In this document: piece by piece, positions 47,207-60,174 of the stretch
Layout: the number at the start of each line of letters is the position of its first letter
Position numbering within the stretch: the first letter of the stretch is position 1
Assembly (NCBI GenBank): GCA_002914845.1
Contig: JXTC01000008.1
Span: 2,160,875 to 2,224,874, forward strand
Length of the DNA stretch: 64,000 nucleotides
Direction of reading: 5' to 3'
From: Trema orientale
Taxonomy: Eukaryota; Streptophyta; Magnoliopsida; Rosales; Cannabaceae
The notes under the pieces: model-generated
The model's input: the letters and a program-made list of their open reading frames with translations, nothing else
Told to the model about the DNA's origin: nothing
Databases searched by the model: none
Made by a program: the position numbers and the translations under genes

Positions 47207-49372
47207 ATGTTCTCTTGTGTGTAGTTTACGTCTTCTTAAATCAGTGGTATGGACAGAATTCCAATCATAAATGACAATTATGTCAAATTTTGTCTCTTTG
47301 AATCGTGAAATTAACATGTTCATCAAATCAGACTGTTATTCTTATTTGTTCATTTATGGTTCTGTATATTTTTGTGACTCATGTAATGTCTGTAACTGCA
47401 ATGTAGAGTCCAACATTTCAAGATTCAGGCACAAGAAATGTTTGGACAAAGGATCGTGGATTGGAGAATGCAAAGCTAACAATGTTAATGGATGAAAGAA
47501 ATGGTACTTAGCCTTTGTACGAATGGCTAGTGAAACTTAACTCTGTTCCTGGTGTATGATCTTCAACATCAATAGGCTCCTTGTCCTTCTGTCCATTTTG
47601 TTCACTTTTTTTTTTTCGTTGGGGGCGTAAATTATATATTTTTTTCTTTTTTTTCGGGCTTCAGTAATTGGTTACTAGCTAGTCAAATAGTAGAAGTATT
47701 TGGTAGAGGTAGCAAATTATCATTAACTATGCAGGAGGACAGGAGATGGTTTTTTGCCAAGCTAAAATTGATAATTCTTCCAGTGGTCTTGACGGGCTTA
47801 ATCCTTCCTTGTTGTTGAATCATTTTCCTAGAAATGAAAAAAATTAGAAACTCGGTTTAGTTATTTTAATTCATTGGTGGTAACTGTAATGAAATAAAAA
47901 CATTAATGTTTGATAGTTTCCATGAAATTTTCATTTTTATTACAGCTCATGAAGCGTATGAATTGAGATTGCATCATATTCTTGCTCAAGTATAAAGTCC
48001 TACCGAGAGCTGTAGGTTTTCAGAAAGAAATATTATCAATTCAAAACATCTCTGTTCTTGGTTGCCGAACTTTCTTCCAATCTGAGGCTTTATGTGATTG
48101 ATGGAATTGAGTTTGTTAATCCTGGAAATCTGTGGAATCGGAAGCGGATAAGAAATTCAATGTGTATATCCCAATAGCGTTTAGCAAAGCTTGTTCAAAT
48201 TAGCCAAGTGGTTTTAGTTGCTTTCAAAAGCAATGATGAAGCAGTAGAAATCTAGGGGGCATGTATCCTCACGCTTCCTTTCTGCTTGCTGCTGAATTCA
48301 TATTACCTGAATGTTGTTTGTTTATTTTAATGTCCTAATTTGCGATTGGAGTTGTATATCAACATTTCATTCGTGAAGAGTTTCTAAAGTAAAGTTTAGC
48401 TAAGCAATCACGTGTACTATTTTGGTTCGTTGCTTCTTTTTTTTTGTCCTGAAATGTATCTGATATTTGTCAATGCAAGGTTTATTTATTACTCAAAATT
48501 TCCTTTCTGTTTATCGAGTAGTACTGGGCAAGAAAAGAAATGCTAATTTAAAGACTTCGCGAAATTTTGCTATCATTGTATTCCTGACCCTCGATACCGG
48601 TGGTATGCCTTAACGATCAATCTATGCATTACAATATATTACGGGTTAGTAATCATGGCCTTAAAAGTTTAAAATGAGATTCGACTTCATAGATCTACAT
48701 GACTTGTGTTTAGCATCGCGCATGGAACTAGCAAGATGATAAAAAAAACTCACTCGATATATGAAAGGCGAGGCCTGATTCTAGAAAATACATAGCGGTG
48801 ATGAGATTGGTATTGTTAGCAAGGGTTTTAACGGGGATTGTCTAGTAGGATCCAATGACAATGGAAACAATGATACGTCAGGGGATCCAATGACTACAGT
48901 AAACCATAATTATCAACACCTGTGATGTATAACCCACTCGTGCTATTTGTTAGCATTGCTTTTATTGAAAAGAGAGAAACCAGCACCGTTGAATGATAAC
49001 TTATTCGACACTTGTATTTTATTTTGTTAACATTAACAATGTGCTAGACGCATAGTGAGGAACATCTCTTCCCTTCAATTTTCAAGAATTTTAAGATAAT
49101 GATACGGGAGGACATTTGAGTCTCTGTCTTCTTTGTTCCTATGCAACTCTCAAATCTTGATCTCTCTCTCTAAAAGAACATTATTTTTTTATACGCTTAC
49201 TTATCTAAGTATAAACACATCATAATTTAATGGCATCAATCTAAAATTTTAACCAAAAATGATGATTATGCCCCCCAAAAATAAGGCATGAGAATGTGGA
49301 GAACAGTTGTGCAGGAATAAGTGCACAGACAACTATAAAACACCAAAAAATCGTAGTAATCACCAGCAGATG
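47207..49372. other. Spacer between EFL1 and the glycosyltransferase gene
   Basis: Contains the EFL1 3' UTR, T-runs near 47607 and 47640, and otherwise unremarkable sequence. Several stretches (47940-48260, 48500-48900) have moderate complexity but no readable frame I recognise. Confidence 0.4.
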
Positions 49373-52136
49373 CTATGACTGGTGACATACAACAGCCTTG
49401 CAAGAAAAGTCATCATCTACCATCCATACACCAAATTCTTCAAGCCGCTTCCTAAATAAATCTAGACCCATCTCGGCAGGCCAGTAAATAATCTTTCTTT
49501 CAACCCCTAAAGAAAATTGGTTAACATTATTGCCGGAAATATCAACACCAAACCTTGTCTCATCAATTATCTTAATCTTCATATTCTTTTCTTCCAACAA
49601 TCTTCCCATTATACCTGCAAAACTTGTAATCTCTTGTTTATCCAACAAAGACTTCAACATAACTACACTAGCTGAGATAAACTTATCAACCCAAATTTTA
49701 CGAGCAGAAGTTGAGTTTCTAACAAAGAAAAGTCCTGATCTCTTTCCAGTATAGAAGTCATGGATATTATCAAAATCGAGATAAGGATACCCTTTAACAA
49801 GAAGCATATTGCCCTCCATCACCAAGGAACTGTATCCCAATTCAATGTTCTTCTTTATCACATAGGCCTTCACTAATATGGAGCTTATCAGTTCTGCATG
49901 GGAATCTTGAGGATCCATCATTTTGTTAGTTGTTACACTCCTCAAGAATTGGTCTCCGACGATCACAGGATGTCCTCTTCGTGCGAGGTCAAGCAGGAAA
50001 TCAGACTCGGGACCAACAAATATGAAGTTTCGAACATTTAGCTTCTCAAAGCTGCAGAGCAGGTTCCTTATGATAATCTCTGGTGCCCCATATAGGCTCA
50101 CAAGAATAGTGGTTTCCTGTTGCTGCACCGAGTGAAGAACAGACCCAAGGTCATCAAACCTTCTAACAACTCTTTCAGGAATTACTTCTCTGAAACAAAA
50201 ATCATACCACTTCAGGTTACTCAATGGCTGCATTTCCAAGAGGTTGAAATCAAGAGAGTTTTCATCCAATAAATTGGAATCAGGCCCAGCACTTTTGCCA
50301 TAGTTGACGCCCGCATCTCTGTGAGAGACACTCAGTGCTCTCTCGTGTAAAAAATTAGTGTAAAAATTATAATAGCCACGAGAATGAATAAATTTAATGA
50401 ACCAAGGAGTCCATATCCTCTCTCCCATCTTTTTGTACCATCCATTTGTTACCTACATAGGAATTCCGCGTTTTAATCATGTTATAGACAAAAGAAAAAG
50501 ATGTTTTCAAGAAAATAGTGAGCTCGACAAATTGACACATAAATCAAAAGAGAAGAAAACAAGAAAGTACCATTCCATCAAGATATGGCTTTATACCCTT
50601 GGCTTTGTGTTTGTCATACCACAACCTGAACTCTTTCCAAGGTTTTGGAAAGAGAAGCTGACCCCAAGTGCCTACCAATTGGTATAAGAAAAGTCGAGTT
50701 CCACTATCCAATTGTATTTTGTTTCCATGTTTACCTGTAATCAACAACACATTAAATTGAAGGAAAATTGAATATGTAAAGCCAGACGTTGGTCATGAAA
50801 CATAATAGAATAAAAAGGTCAGGTAATATAGAAGAGACAATATTTTGTTGACTAGCATAATTCACTCTGAAAAAGCACAGCATAAGAAATCAACCAGGAG
50901 CATGACACACACACTCTCTCTCTCAATAAAATTGGAATGAGTGACAGAAATTACATGAGGTTGAATATTGCAAGCATAAATCCCCAAACGTTTAATTCAG
51001 TTGAAAGAGTGCTCACAGCGATCTCTATACTTGCAATTGAGTTCATAAAATGCATCTGGATAAAACACGAACATCCACAGGTCCAGAAATAGATTTAAGT
51101 CTTGAATCATTCTTATTGCTAGGAATTGATATGCAGTATGATATTTAAGTCTTTTCTAGTAAAGAGAAAATGTATAAACCCACTTAAGTTAACACAATCG
51201 AATTCATTTACAGTGAAGAAACAAGTAAATAATTTTGTAGCCAATAGTAAATCAACCAAATTTTGCAATATTAACGATAACATAAGCCAATTACATAAGA
51301 AATGGTTCAAAACTTTTACAAAGAGCACAAATATTTATCAGTCATGCAAACTAAGGAATCTTGCACACGTTATAATATAATTTGCATCATTCTATAGACA
51401 AAACTTGAACCACACAAGAGCTCAAACACTCTATATAGCAACCACATTAACCCAAGCATTGTCTTTCAGCTCCTATGCTCTAACTTGTTCATGACTTAGT
51501 TTTAGAGAAACTAAAACGAAAAATGGTACCTGGAACAAACCTTGGTCTCTGTAACGAAGCTCCATAGATGTACGGACGAAAATCCGGATCACCATAGTAA
51601 TAATTCACAATCAGACTCCTAAGAAACCTGTAATAAAGCGGCGAGACCTCCAAGTCATCCTCCACCACAAAGGCGAACTCGTCATCGGAGCCCGGCCACC
51701 AGGCCTCCAGCCACTGGGCCTGGAGCCCCGCATTCTGGGTCCGGTAATGGACGAGCTTTTCCCCAAATTTCCAATCGAACCCATCGGCGAACTCCAGAAG
51801 CCGACCCGATTCCTCCAACCTGCGACCCAAATCGGCATCGGAGCCATTGACGGCGGCGAAGTGGTCGATATAGATGTGGAGGTGGACCCGATCGGAGAGG
51901 TAGTCGGCGGCGGCGAGGGAGCGGAGGCAGCGGGCGAGCGAGTCGAGGCGATTGTAGGCGAGGACCTTGACGATGAAGGTGAAGTCCGGGGGAGGGGTCT
52001 GGGTACGGAGGGGGACATTAGGGTTAGGATTTGTGGGGAGGGGGTGGAGAGTGGAGTGGTAGTAGGAGTAGAAGAAGAGAGCCGCAACGGAGAGGAGGAG
52101 GAGAGGGAGGAGGTGCCATTTGGGAGGACCCACCAT
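49373..52136 (-). CDS. Membrane-anchored glycosyltransferase-like protein, three exons
   Basis: Exons 52136-51530, 50734-50571 and 50452-49373 join in frame (phases 1 and 0) to 616 aa. A short cytoplasmic start and a hydrophobic anchor (LLPLLLLSVAALFFYSYYHS, residues 9-28) indicate a type II Golgi protein. A GT-A fold follows: FTFIVKVLAYNRLDSLARCL (52-70), VHLHIYIDHF, and a DxD-type acidic cluster FVVEDDLEV (156-164). Exon 2 has QLVGTWGQLLFPKPWKEFRL. Exon 3 adds a second domain (ILVSLYGAPEIIIRNLLCSF, VRNFIFVGPESDFLLDLARR). The whole resembles the plant family annotated as 'transferring glycosyl group transferase' (Arabidopsis At5g12260 type). Donor sugar and acceptor are unknown. Confidence 0.9.
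50735..51529 (-). other. Intron 1 of the glycosyltransferase gene
   Basis: GT-AG intron of 795 bp with a short (CA/CT)n stretch at about 50908-50926. No embedded gene seen. Confidence 0.85.
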
Positions 52137-52410
52137 TGTTGCTTGGATTCAGAGCTGGAAAGAAGGAGGAGGAGCTTTCTGAGTTCAAGAACGATTCGGA
52201 ATCGGCCGAGTCTGAAAAGCTTCTCTGAATATCTTCTTCTGCATTTTCGAGAAGTTCCTCTATACTCTATGTTGAATATACAAACAACACTTGTGAATAC
52301 TAAAACAGCTTAGTTATACTCAATCCTTTCCTTTAAATTCAGAAATAACTTAACTTTCACGTAGAAAATTGGAAAGATTTAAAATAGAATTTGAATCTTG
52401 TACCAAACAC

Positions 52411-52530
52411 GCCTTAAAATATTTAAAAATATTTAAAATAAAATCTCAAAAAAATTCATAAAATCAGTATGCCCTAAAATATTTAAAAATATTTAAAACA
52501 AAATCTCAAAGAAAATTCATAAAACCACGA
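52411..52530. repeat. 60-bp tandem duplication
   Basis: Units beginning GCCTTAAAATATTTAAAAAT (52411) and GCCCTAAAATATTTAAAAAT (52471) are near-identical over about 60 bases. Confidence 0.85.
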
Positions 52531-53027
52531 GTATTGATTGGGACACCACACCACAATTTTGCATCAAAAACTTGATACTCAGTTCTTATCTCGCCTCACT
52601 TATTTAAAACCTAGCCCCCTACTTAACCTACAATGAGTTTAGTCTTGCGTCAAAAATTTATATATAATATGTATTATTTTTAACACATAATTTTAAAAAA
52701 TATAATTACATTTTAAAAAAAATGATTGAAATAAATAGCATAATTTTTGGTATATATTATTGATATCCTAGCATTACTAAACAATTATACACACACCATT
52801 TCTTTTAGTTAATTCGACTAAGTATTTTGCTTAACTTTTATTATTCAAAGATCAATTAAATTGTTAAAACTAAAAAAGAGTATTAAGTAGTTAAAATTTT
52901 GTGTGTCTTTTTTTAAAATGAAAAAACGGACCTATAAAGTGTCACTGGCATTATTCTTTGTTGAAGGGGTGTCACTACAATCGAGAATGTCAGTAACTTT
53001 TTCTTCTTATAGTTTTGATAAAATATA

Positions 53028-53211
53028 GAGCAATGCTATGAGGCACCAGTGGTGCCCAGCACCACAGTGACATGTCTGTTTGTCACTGGATAATTTAATT
53101 AATAAACTGGGTCCCACATGGGTCCCACTTAAATTATAATTATGATTAGCTAGTGACAGACTGACACATCACTGTGGTGCTGGGCACCACTAGTGCCTTA
53201 TAACATTATTC
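53028..53211 (-). mobile_element. MULE-type MITE, family M1 copy 2, 9-bp TSD
   Basis: 184 bp, begins GAGCAATGCTATGAGGCACC and ends with the complement of GAATAATGTTATAAGGCACT. Perfect 9-bp duplications TAAAATATA flank it (53019-53027 and 53212-53220). Its asymmetric centre is inverted relative to copies 1 and 3. Confidence 0.93.
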
Positions 53212-53252
53212 TAAAATATATGGAGAGTTGTCACTAATGGCTATTCTATTAT

Positions 53253-53435
53253 GAATAATGCTATGGGCACCAGTGGTACTCAGCACCACAATGATGTGTC
53301 AGTCTATCATTGGCTAATCATAATTATAATTCATGTGGGGCCTATGTGGGACCCAATTTATTAATTAAATCATCCATTGATAGATAGACAAGTCATTGTG
53401 GTGCTGAGCACCACTGGTGCCTCATAGCATTGCTC
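53253..53435 (+). mobile_element. MULE-type MITE, family M1 copy 3, 9-bp TSD
   Basis: 183 bp, same orientation as the copy at 30774. Flanking repeats TTCTATTAT (53244-53252) and TTTTATTAT (53436-53444) match 8/9. It shows more substitutions inside its arms (GGTACTCAGCACCACAATGA) than copy 2, so it is probably the older insertion of the pair. Confidence 0.92.
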
Positions 53436-53444
53436 TTTTATTAT

Positions 53445-54199
53445 ACATGCCAATGAAATATTTTAACATTCTACAGAGAAAGAGGAAAAAAAAAAAAAGT
53501 GTTGTGTCAAATATAACATAATTTTTAGTATATTTTATTTTTTATGTTAAATATCACATAAGATGTAATGATTGTTAAAATTGCTAAAATTTATAATATT
53601 GTCATTATTAATATGTGTCTAAGTTTACAATTTTATCATTAGTAGATATTACATTTTACAATATTGTCATATAGAATAATGACCATTTTATAATATGGTC
53701 ATTATTTTTAATGTGGGTCCTGTGTGGGATTCTTTTAGATACCTTCTAGCTTTTAAAAGTGATTAAGAATGGTTTGATAATTCTTTTCTTTTAAAAAGCA
53801 AATTTTGAAAGTCATTGTGAAACTGGTATTTTAAGCATAATTTGAGAAGTGGGATAATAGTTGTTTTCAAAACTAATTTTACTTTCATAATATAAATTTT
53901 CTAAAATGTCATTTTACAACATCTATGATCTATAGTTTATCAAACACTTATATGTTTCTTTTAAACAACAAAATGACTTTGTAAATTAAATTTACCAAAC
54001 ACTTAGATCTTTTTTTTTTCCCCACAACTAGTTGATGAACGTCTAATTGTGTACATTTATTTTGGAATTATATCATCATTATATACTTAGAGTTTCATTA
54101 AATTCCCTAGCTTAAAACACTTTTGTAGACATAGGCATAAAAATAAAAGTTACTCTTAATTTGTGCTAAATGTTCGTTTCTATATAGATTTCGTAAAAT
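53445..54199. other. AT-rich spacer
   Basis: Low-complexity A/T sequence with repeated 'caatattgtcat'/'aatatggtcatt' phrases. No gene or bounded element. Confidence 0.35.
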
Positions 54200-55740
54200 G
54201 GGCACAAGTTCTAAACTACTTGGGAGATTGTTCTAATTCTTGAACTTATGGATTCTGAACTCATGCCTGCATGAACTCAATTCACAATATCTGCTCAGAT
54301 TATTTCGAAATGGGTCGTAAATGGATAATATTTCATATTAGACTGCATTCACATTCAGCCCTACAAACTTTAATGTTTGGCTCATTCTGCCTCAATACAA
54401 TCCCAAATTAAGTGATTATTGATACTATGGATACGTACAGAAAAAAAATCTAGATGATTTATTCTTTGAGAAGATTTCAAAGAAGCCGAAATCTGGGTGA
54501 AAATATCAAATCTTTCCAGATGATAAGATCAGCAACCAGTTTTGACTCAGTAGAATTTATTTTCACTGTTTTTGCTCCAAGTCAAGAAATACGACTATGT
54601 CAGATGCAATTTTAGTCGCATACGACTCGTAAGAGATAAGGCTTCATTTTCTCTTCTTTGATTAAGATCTTGTTCATCCAAATTCATTGAATTCTAGATA
54701 CATCTTTGGGAGGGACCGAATCTGCCAAAACAAAATATCACCTTGCACTTATCCTTAGCTTATAAATTTTGACTTTGTATCTCTAAGTTTTCTTATAAAT
54801 AGATGCTTAAACTAGGCTTAATGTACATCTTGCTTGAGATATCAAGATCACTCTCTTGTTTTCTCTCTTATTTTCTATATTATTGTGATGTCATTTTGCT
54901 TGAGATATCAAGATCACTCTCTTGTTTTCTCTCTTATTTTCTATATTATTGTAATGTCATTTTATATATAAATTAGTAAAATATTTCTATTCACTTTTAT
55001 ATTTATATCATGTTCATCTTTCTTTTTCTTTATCATCATGTCTAGTTAATTTCGATCTTACTAAGGTGAAAGGGTGAATCTCATAAGGAAAGAATAGGTA
55101 TAATCTAAAACTCTACATAGAATTAATTATTTACATCCTTTAATTATTATTATAATATATGTGTTATTTTTACTTTCTTAATTAATCTAATACCCTACTT
55201 GTTAAGCGGTGTGTCTTGATTCATTGTATATAACCTTTGGTACATAAAACACTTGATTCTTTTTGGGCCGTATGTTCAGTTAATCAGTTGTGCTAGGAAG
55301 GAATTTTGATTTGTTGTGGGCATAAGATATCACTATGAGTACTTAACCATATTTATAAGTATTGGTGCTATCCAAAGAAAGTAATTGAGGAAACTAACGC
55401 AATCACATACTTAACTTAAAGAACCTTTAATGCTAAATCTTCTGATTAGAACTTCCATTTTATGTGGATTCTAATTGAGTAATAAATGAGTTTAAATTAT
55501 ACCTGTTTGATGTACCAAGAGAAGATCCTCTAACCTTGGCAATCGTTTAATTCTGTAACTTTTCATATCTCATTATTTTATTTCTTTGTTTTATTGTAAA
55601 TATTCTATAATATATTATCTCTCATCCGTTTAATTCTTATAATATATAGTTCATGGTATTGTATTGTTCACTAACCTTCCTATGGATCAATCTCGACCTT
55701 ACCGAGTAAATTATTACTTTGACACTCCTGTATTTGAGAG
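54200..55740 (+). mobile_element. Probable Gypsy (Athila-like) LTR remnant, plus orientation
   Basis: The 3' portion has the LTR-end style 'CTATGGATCAATCTCGACCTTACCGAGTAAATTATTAC' (about 55680-55717), a hallmark phrase of many plant Gypsy LTRs. 'catcatgtctagttaattt' and 'ctaaggtgaaagggtgaatc' (about 55030-55080) lie upstream, as in such LTRs. No coding region follows. The left edge is uncertain. Confidence 0.4.
54830..54961. repeat. 66-bp tandem duplication within the LTR-like region
   Basis: Units starting TTGCTTGAGATATCAAGATC at 54830 and 54896 differ by about one base, so the duplication is recent compared with the decayed surroundings. Confidence 0.92.
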
Positions 55741-56455
55741 AAGACTTCATTAATTTAAACTATTCACTAGTTATTACTCATAACACAGCTATAGCATGGC
55801 TACCACATAGCAATACCAAACTGACCTGTGGCCAATTTAATTTTAGCATATGTCAATTTTTACAATATTGCTGTTGTATTAAATTGAAAAAATGTTCAAA
55901 TTTTTTATAATATGGTCAATTTAATATATGTATACTCTTTTCTTATCTCTTTTTTTTTTATTAAGTTTTATTCACAATATAACTCTCCCTAAATTCTATA
56001 AATTAGAGTTCCCATCATTTTTTCTTCCACACACATTTTCATTGAAAAAAAAAAATGAAGAGGACAAATTACAGGTTAGAGAAAAGCGTGGAATATTACA
56101 TACACTTGATTAAGATGTATTAATTTGTGCAATACGTATCTATTAGAGCAAATCTTAAAAAGTGTATTTTAAATTTAGCAAGTCATTTTAAATATAATAT
56201 TGGCAGACCTTTTTTTTTAGCATTTTGTATTAGAGATGGTTATAATCACAATAAATTAATGGTGATCACACATCTTTACAAAGTAGAGGATCTAAGTTTA
56301 AATCTACACTTCCTTTATTAAAAAATATTAAATTATTTAAAAGCCAATCGAGACAAATTTCTGAAATCTGTGCAATAGGGTCAATGAAGTTATTTATAGA
56401 CAAATTATACCATTTTTCCATGTGGAAACATGCTTAAGAAGGAAGCTCAATAATC
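55741..56455. other. Spacer between the two LTR-like blocks
   Basis: Only short unsupported ORFs (e.g. 55719-55910, 55928-56113). No domain or RNA recognised. Confidence 0.35.
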
Positions 56456-56459
56456 GATA

Positions 56460-57452
56460 GGTCGCTGAACCACCAAAAACTAATTACCTTATATTCTTAA
56501 CTTAAATAAACCTAGTATAGTAGCAAGAATAGTTGACCCACATAGCACTATTTATTTTTAAAATTATCGATTCCTAATCTTTTTAGTTATAAATTAAAAA
56601 GAGAGTTCTAAACATTTAAATAAAAGTAACATAAAAGTAAAATCATTCGAATAAATAAAAACGAGATTAATTAAGAAAAAATTTGCTTAAAGGATTAATC
56701 TCCACCTTAGAAAATTATATCAAATCAGTTACTAATTTCTATAATTAATTATTCTTCAAAGTTATCAACCGAAAATAACAACTAGCTCTATTATTTTAAT
56801 TTTTCCTTAGATTTTACTACATAAAATAAGTTCTCTATCTAGATCCTATTAATAGACAACCTTAAACAAACTCTCTTGGTTTAACCTTGCTTTAAATATA
56901 GAAAAATCAATCAATCCTAAGTAACAATCACACAAACTCAAATTATGTTTAACCTAAGATATATTTTTCACCATAGTTAGTCAATCAATTAGATTAATTC
57001 AATTATAGTATCAATTAGATTAATTCAATTAACTACAATTCGATACTAACAATTAGAAAACCTAGGAAATTATGTATATTAAGTTCTAATTTTAGCAATA
57101 AATCTCTATCTTATCTCATTGAGTTGGCCACCCAAGCAATTCAATATGGAAACTATAAACGTACAAGCATAGAAAAATATAAGTAATTTTGAATAAATAA
57201 TCAATATATAAAATTGAAAAAACTAATTCTACATAATCATGTTTAGGGTTTCAAATCAACCTTAACCAAAAAGAAAACCTACCCTAACATGTTTACAAAA
57301 TCAATAACCAAAATCATCATATTAGATAAATAAAAACCAGAAAATAAAGAACAAGGAAAAGGAAAGAGAGAATTCCTAATGGCTGGAACAAGAATCTTCT
57401 ACGCAGAATGATTCCAACTCCAAGCAACCTTCAACGTCCTTCAATTCTTTGT

Positions 57453-57487
<35 letters not shown>

Positions 57488-57876
57488 GGTCTTCAGGTCT
57501 AAAAATAATGAATGTCTACCCTTTTGAATCTGACACAATGTATCCTATTTATAGTGGAATTAACGTCAATGGCATTTTGGTAAATTTTCACACAAATCTA
57601 GAATTCAAAAACCTAAAAACACTTAAAGTCAGTTAAGTTAGCTAAGCTAGGGCTGCGGCGCCCACTTTCAGGTGGTTCTGCATTGGTTCCAAAATTGAAT
57701 TTTTCTACTATTTTCAATCTTGCTCATTTTCCCCTGTTTCAGTTCTTTTTCGTTCATTTTCGTCCTAAACATCTACCAAACATTAAAATAAGAACAAAAA
57801 CCTAAAACTAACACCAAAACTATCAAAATAATGTAAAGAAATTAATCAAAATATGGACACAAATTAACACCTATCA
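56460..57876 (-). mobile_element. Gypsy (Athila-like) LTR with primer-binding-site stub, minus orientation
   Basis: On the minus strand it begins TGATAGGTGTTAATTTGTGT (from 57876), a frequent start of plant Gypsy LTRs. It contains 'TCTAAGGTGGAGATTAATCC' and, near the far end, 'CTATGTGGGTCAACTATTCT'. It is followed at about 56490-56460 by AGTTTTTGGTGGTTCAGCGA, a decayed form of the usual TTTTTGGCGCC leader. No gag-pol. A (CT)n tract is inside (57456-57486). Confidence 0.55.
57456..57486. repeat. (CT)n microsatellite
   Basis: About 15 uninterrupted CT units inside the minus-strand LTR. Confidence 0.95.
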
Positions 57877-57889
57877 ATACCTATCAATA

Positions 57890-58440
57890 GCCGCATGTGA
57901 TTTTGGCCAAATTCCTTTATTTGTTTAGGGTGTCAAATTTAGCATTGTTTCCATTTTTCATAAATCAATTTAATTTTTTGAAAAGTGAGACTTAACTAAT
58001 GACCTCCACTTATTACAAATTAAAGGAAAATACCTAATACTACCCAATCCTCACCCCACCCCATTAGGGATAATTGGCTTTCACGCCTACCTCGGTGTGA
58101 CTCGAACCTAGGACCGAAATCCTAAGTAGTGGATGCTCTTACCACTTGAGCTAACCTACTTCGTCATTTTCCATAAATCAATTTAATTCTTTTAATTTTT
58201 GTTGTTCTTATGAGTCAACGAATCTTTTTGTCTAGTCCTCTAGGATTTCCACTGGCTAAGAGAAAAGGCTTAGAAAGAGGTGATTTTGGGCATATTCTTT
58301 TATTTATTTAGGGTGTCAAATCAACTTTTTTTTTTTCATTTTCAACGAATTAGTTTGTCTTTTCTTAATTTTTAGGTATTCTTTTGAATAAGTGAATCCT
58401 ATGTCTATTTTTTGGCATTCGTGCACTAACTAACAGGTAA
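57890..58440. repeat. Imperfect tandem duplication, first copy interrupted by a SINE
   Basis: 'gattttggccaaattccttt' with 'tagggtgtcaaat' (about 57899-57939) recurs as 'gattttgggcatattctttt' with 'tagggtgtcaaat' (about 58282-58321). 'tcttttaatttttgttgttc' recurs as 'tcttaatttttaggtattct'. The first copy holds the SINE at 57976-58171. Confidence 0.6.
57976..58171 (-). mobile_element. tRNA-derived SINE, minus strand, 17-bp TSD
   Basis: The minus strand shows an excellent tRNA-like head: box A TTAGCTCAAGTGGTAAGAG and box B GGTTCGAGTCA about 40 bases apart. The tail runs leftward into AAAA/T-rich sequence. Perfect 17-bp repeats CATAAATCAATTTAATT flank it (57959-57975 and 58172-58188). It is a different SINE family from the one at 16460: the heads and tails differ. 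Confidence 0.9.
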
Positions 58441-59884
58441 ATGGATATCTTATGTCCGATATTCTTGCAAGAATTAGCAAGTTTAGGAAAGGTGTTTGAT
58501 TGTGATAAAAGGTCTTTCCAATTTATGCTCTTTGTTGTATCAGTAAGCCATATACATATCAATGTGTTTTTTTTGGGATTGTAAAACTGCAAGTCATATA
58601 TCAATATATATGTATATATTTAAAAGCGATAACTGTAAAATAAATCTTGAAGTTTGACTATTCTACAAGTTAAACTTGTTGAAGTGGTGGCTTAAATGAA
58701 GCCGTTTCTTTTTTGGGCCCAAGCCCAAATCCTTTACATGAACAAGAAGTTTCCTTTTCTCATCAATTTATGAAAGGCATATGGGTGTTACCTATTTTTT
58801 AGACGGTTGTTTAAAGCATTGGAGCATGTATATATACATGTAAAGGAATAGCCATAAGGAGTAGTCATACATAGGTATTTTGGGTAGCCATTTATTTTTT
58901 GATTTCTCGATATACGAATTGATCACTCTTAGTTTGTGGAAATTTAGTATAAACAAGCTTTTGAGTTTAGGTTTCTTTGTAGCTTGTTTATTTGTTGTTC
59001 TTTTTGATATTGACATCAAGATTATTAGCAAAGTATCTTCTTTGTAGTCTTTGTTGCTTTTGTGCGAGAGATTTATGTGTATTAGAGTTTTGAGTGTAAG
59101 GAAAATTTGTTAGATTTTTGTAATTTCCTTTTAGTTATAGTGAAATTCTTCGCCGTCTCCGATGTAGACGTAGGCTATATTTTATAACTAAACCACGATA
59201 AATCTTTGTGTTGATTGTGATTTTCTGTTATTTATATTTTGTCGTAAATCTCTATAATTTGACGTTTGTCTAACAAGTTTGGTATTTGTGCTTCCGCTAG
59301 CACAATAAAACCCTGAGTTTTGATTTATACAAAAAAAATAACTCCATAATTTGAAATTCAAAAAATATGTACTATCCGTTCTTATTTTGTTCACTTTATG
59401 TGAGTTCAAATAATGTTTTTTGTAAATATTTTAATTTTTTGAAAACAAAAATAAGGTATTTTGGGTCTAGATTCATAATTTTTTGGAAAATTTGTCAAAA
59501 TATAGACAAAGGGTATAATTTTTTTTTTAATTTCAAAATATAAAAGTATTTTTTTTTCCAAAAATCAAAACTCAAGGTTTAAATTACAAAAAGGTCAAAT
59601 ATGCGAGTATTTTTTTGTAGTTAACTCTATTGAGAATAGCTTCTAATGACCTTCCTTAGGATTAAGGATTCTTTTGCTTTGATGAATGTATAACTATGTC
59701 TTTTTTCTAATCAAAGTTATAATCATTTCATTCCATTATTGTTCAAATTTCTACCATTTAAATTATATTCCTTTATTCTATCGATTTAAATGTGCCTGTT
59801 AGAATTGTTACAAGTAGTTATTCTATCAAATCAAGTACCACCTTAGAATTTGAAATGTTAAAATTGACCATTTTGTTAAGAGCA
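58441..59884. other. Spacer, no gene recognised
   Basis: Moderately complex AT-rich sequence with short minus-strand ORFs (58365-58604, 58792-59031, 59188-59409) lacking any recognisable motif. Confidence 0.35.
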
Positions 59885-60100
59885 CACTACAAATTTAGGC
59901 AATGGACCTTACTAGCAGTATTTTAGGATGAAATAACTTTTTTAGGAGGATTTTATAGAATGAATTTTTAGACTTGCTACAGTATTAATGATGACTCGTT
60001 AATATATTAATGACAGATTATCGATTCTAGAAAAGATATAAATTTATGGCCATAAATATCTTGACTACTCGTCACTAATATTGTGACACTTGGAAAGAAA
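59885..60100. mobile_element. Candidate CACTA element terminus
   Basis: CACTACAAATTTAGG at 59885 is followed by subterminal words 'gatgactcgttaat', 'ttaatgacagatta' and 'gactactcgtcactaat', the style of CACTA subterminal repeats around 'actcgtcgctaat'. No matching second end or transposase seen in the window. Confidence 0.5.
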
Positions 60101-60174
60101 TGAGGAAATTAGGCTGAGTAGCAATTTTACCCTTAGACTCAGTGGGGGTTCTTTTTTAAGCAGTTTTTATTATA

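Noticed and set aside
51747..52313. 188-codon plus-strand ORF opposite glycosyltransferase exon 1
   Set aside because: Low-complexity Gly/Glu-rich shadow of the coding exon.
58085..58165. tRNA gene on the minus strand
   Set aside because: The head is tRNA-like, but it continues into a SINE body with TSDs and lacks a paired acceptor stem.
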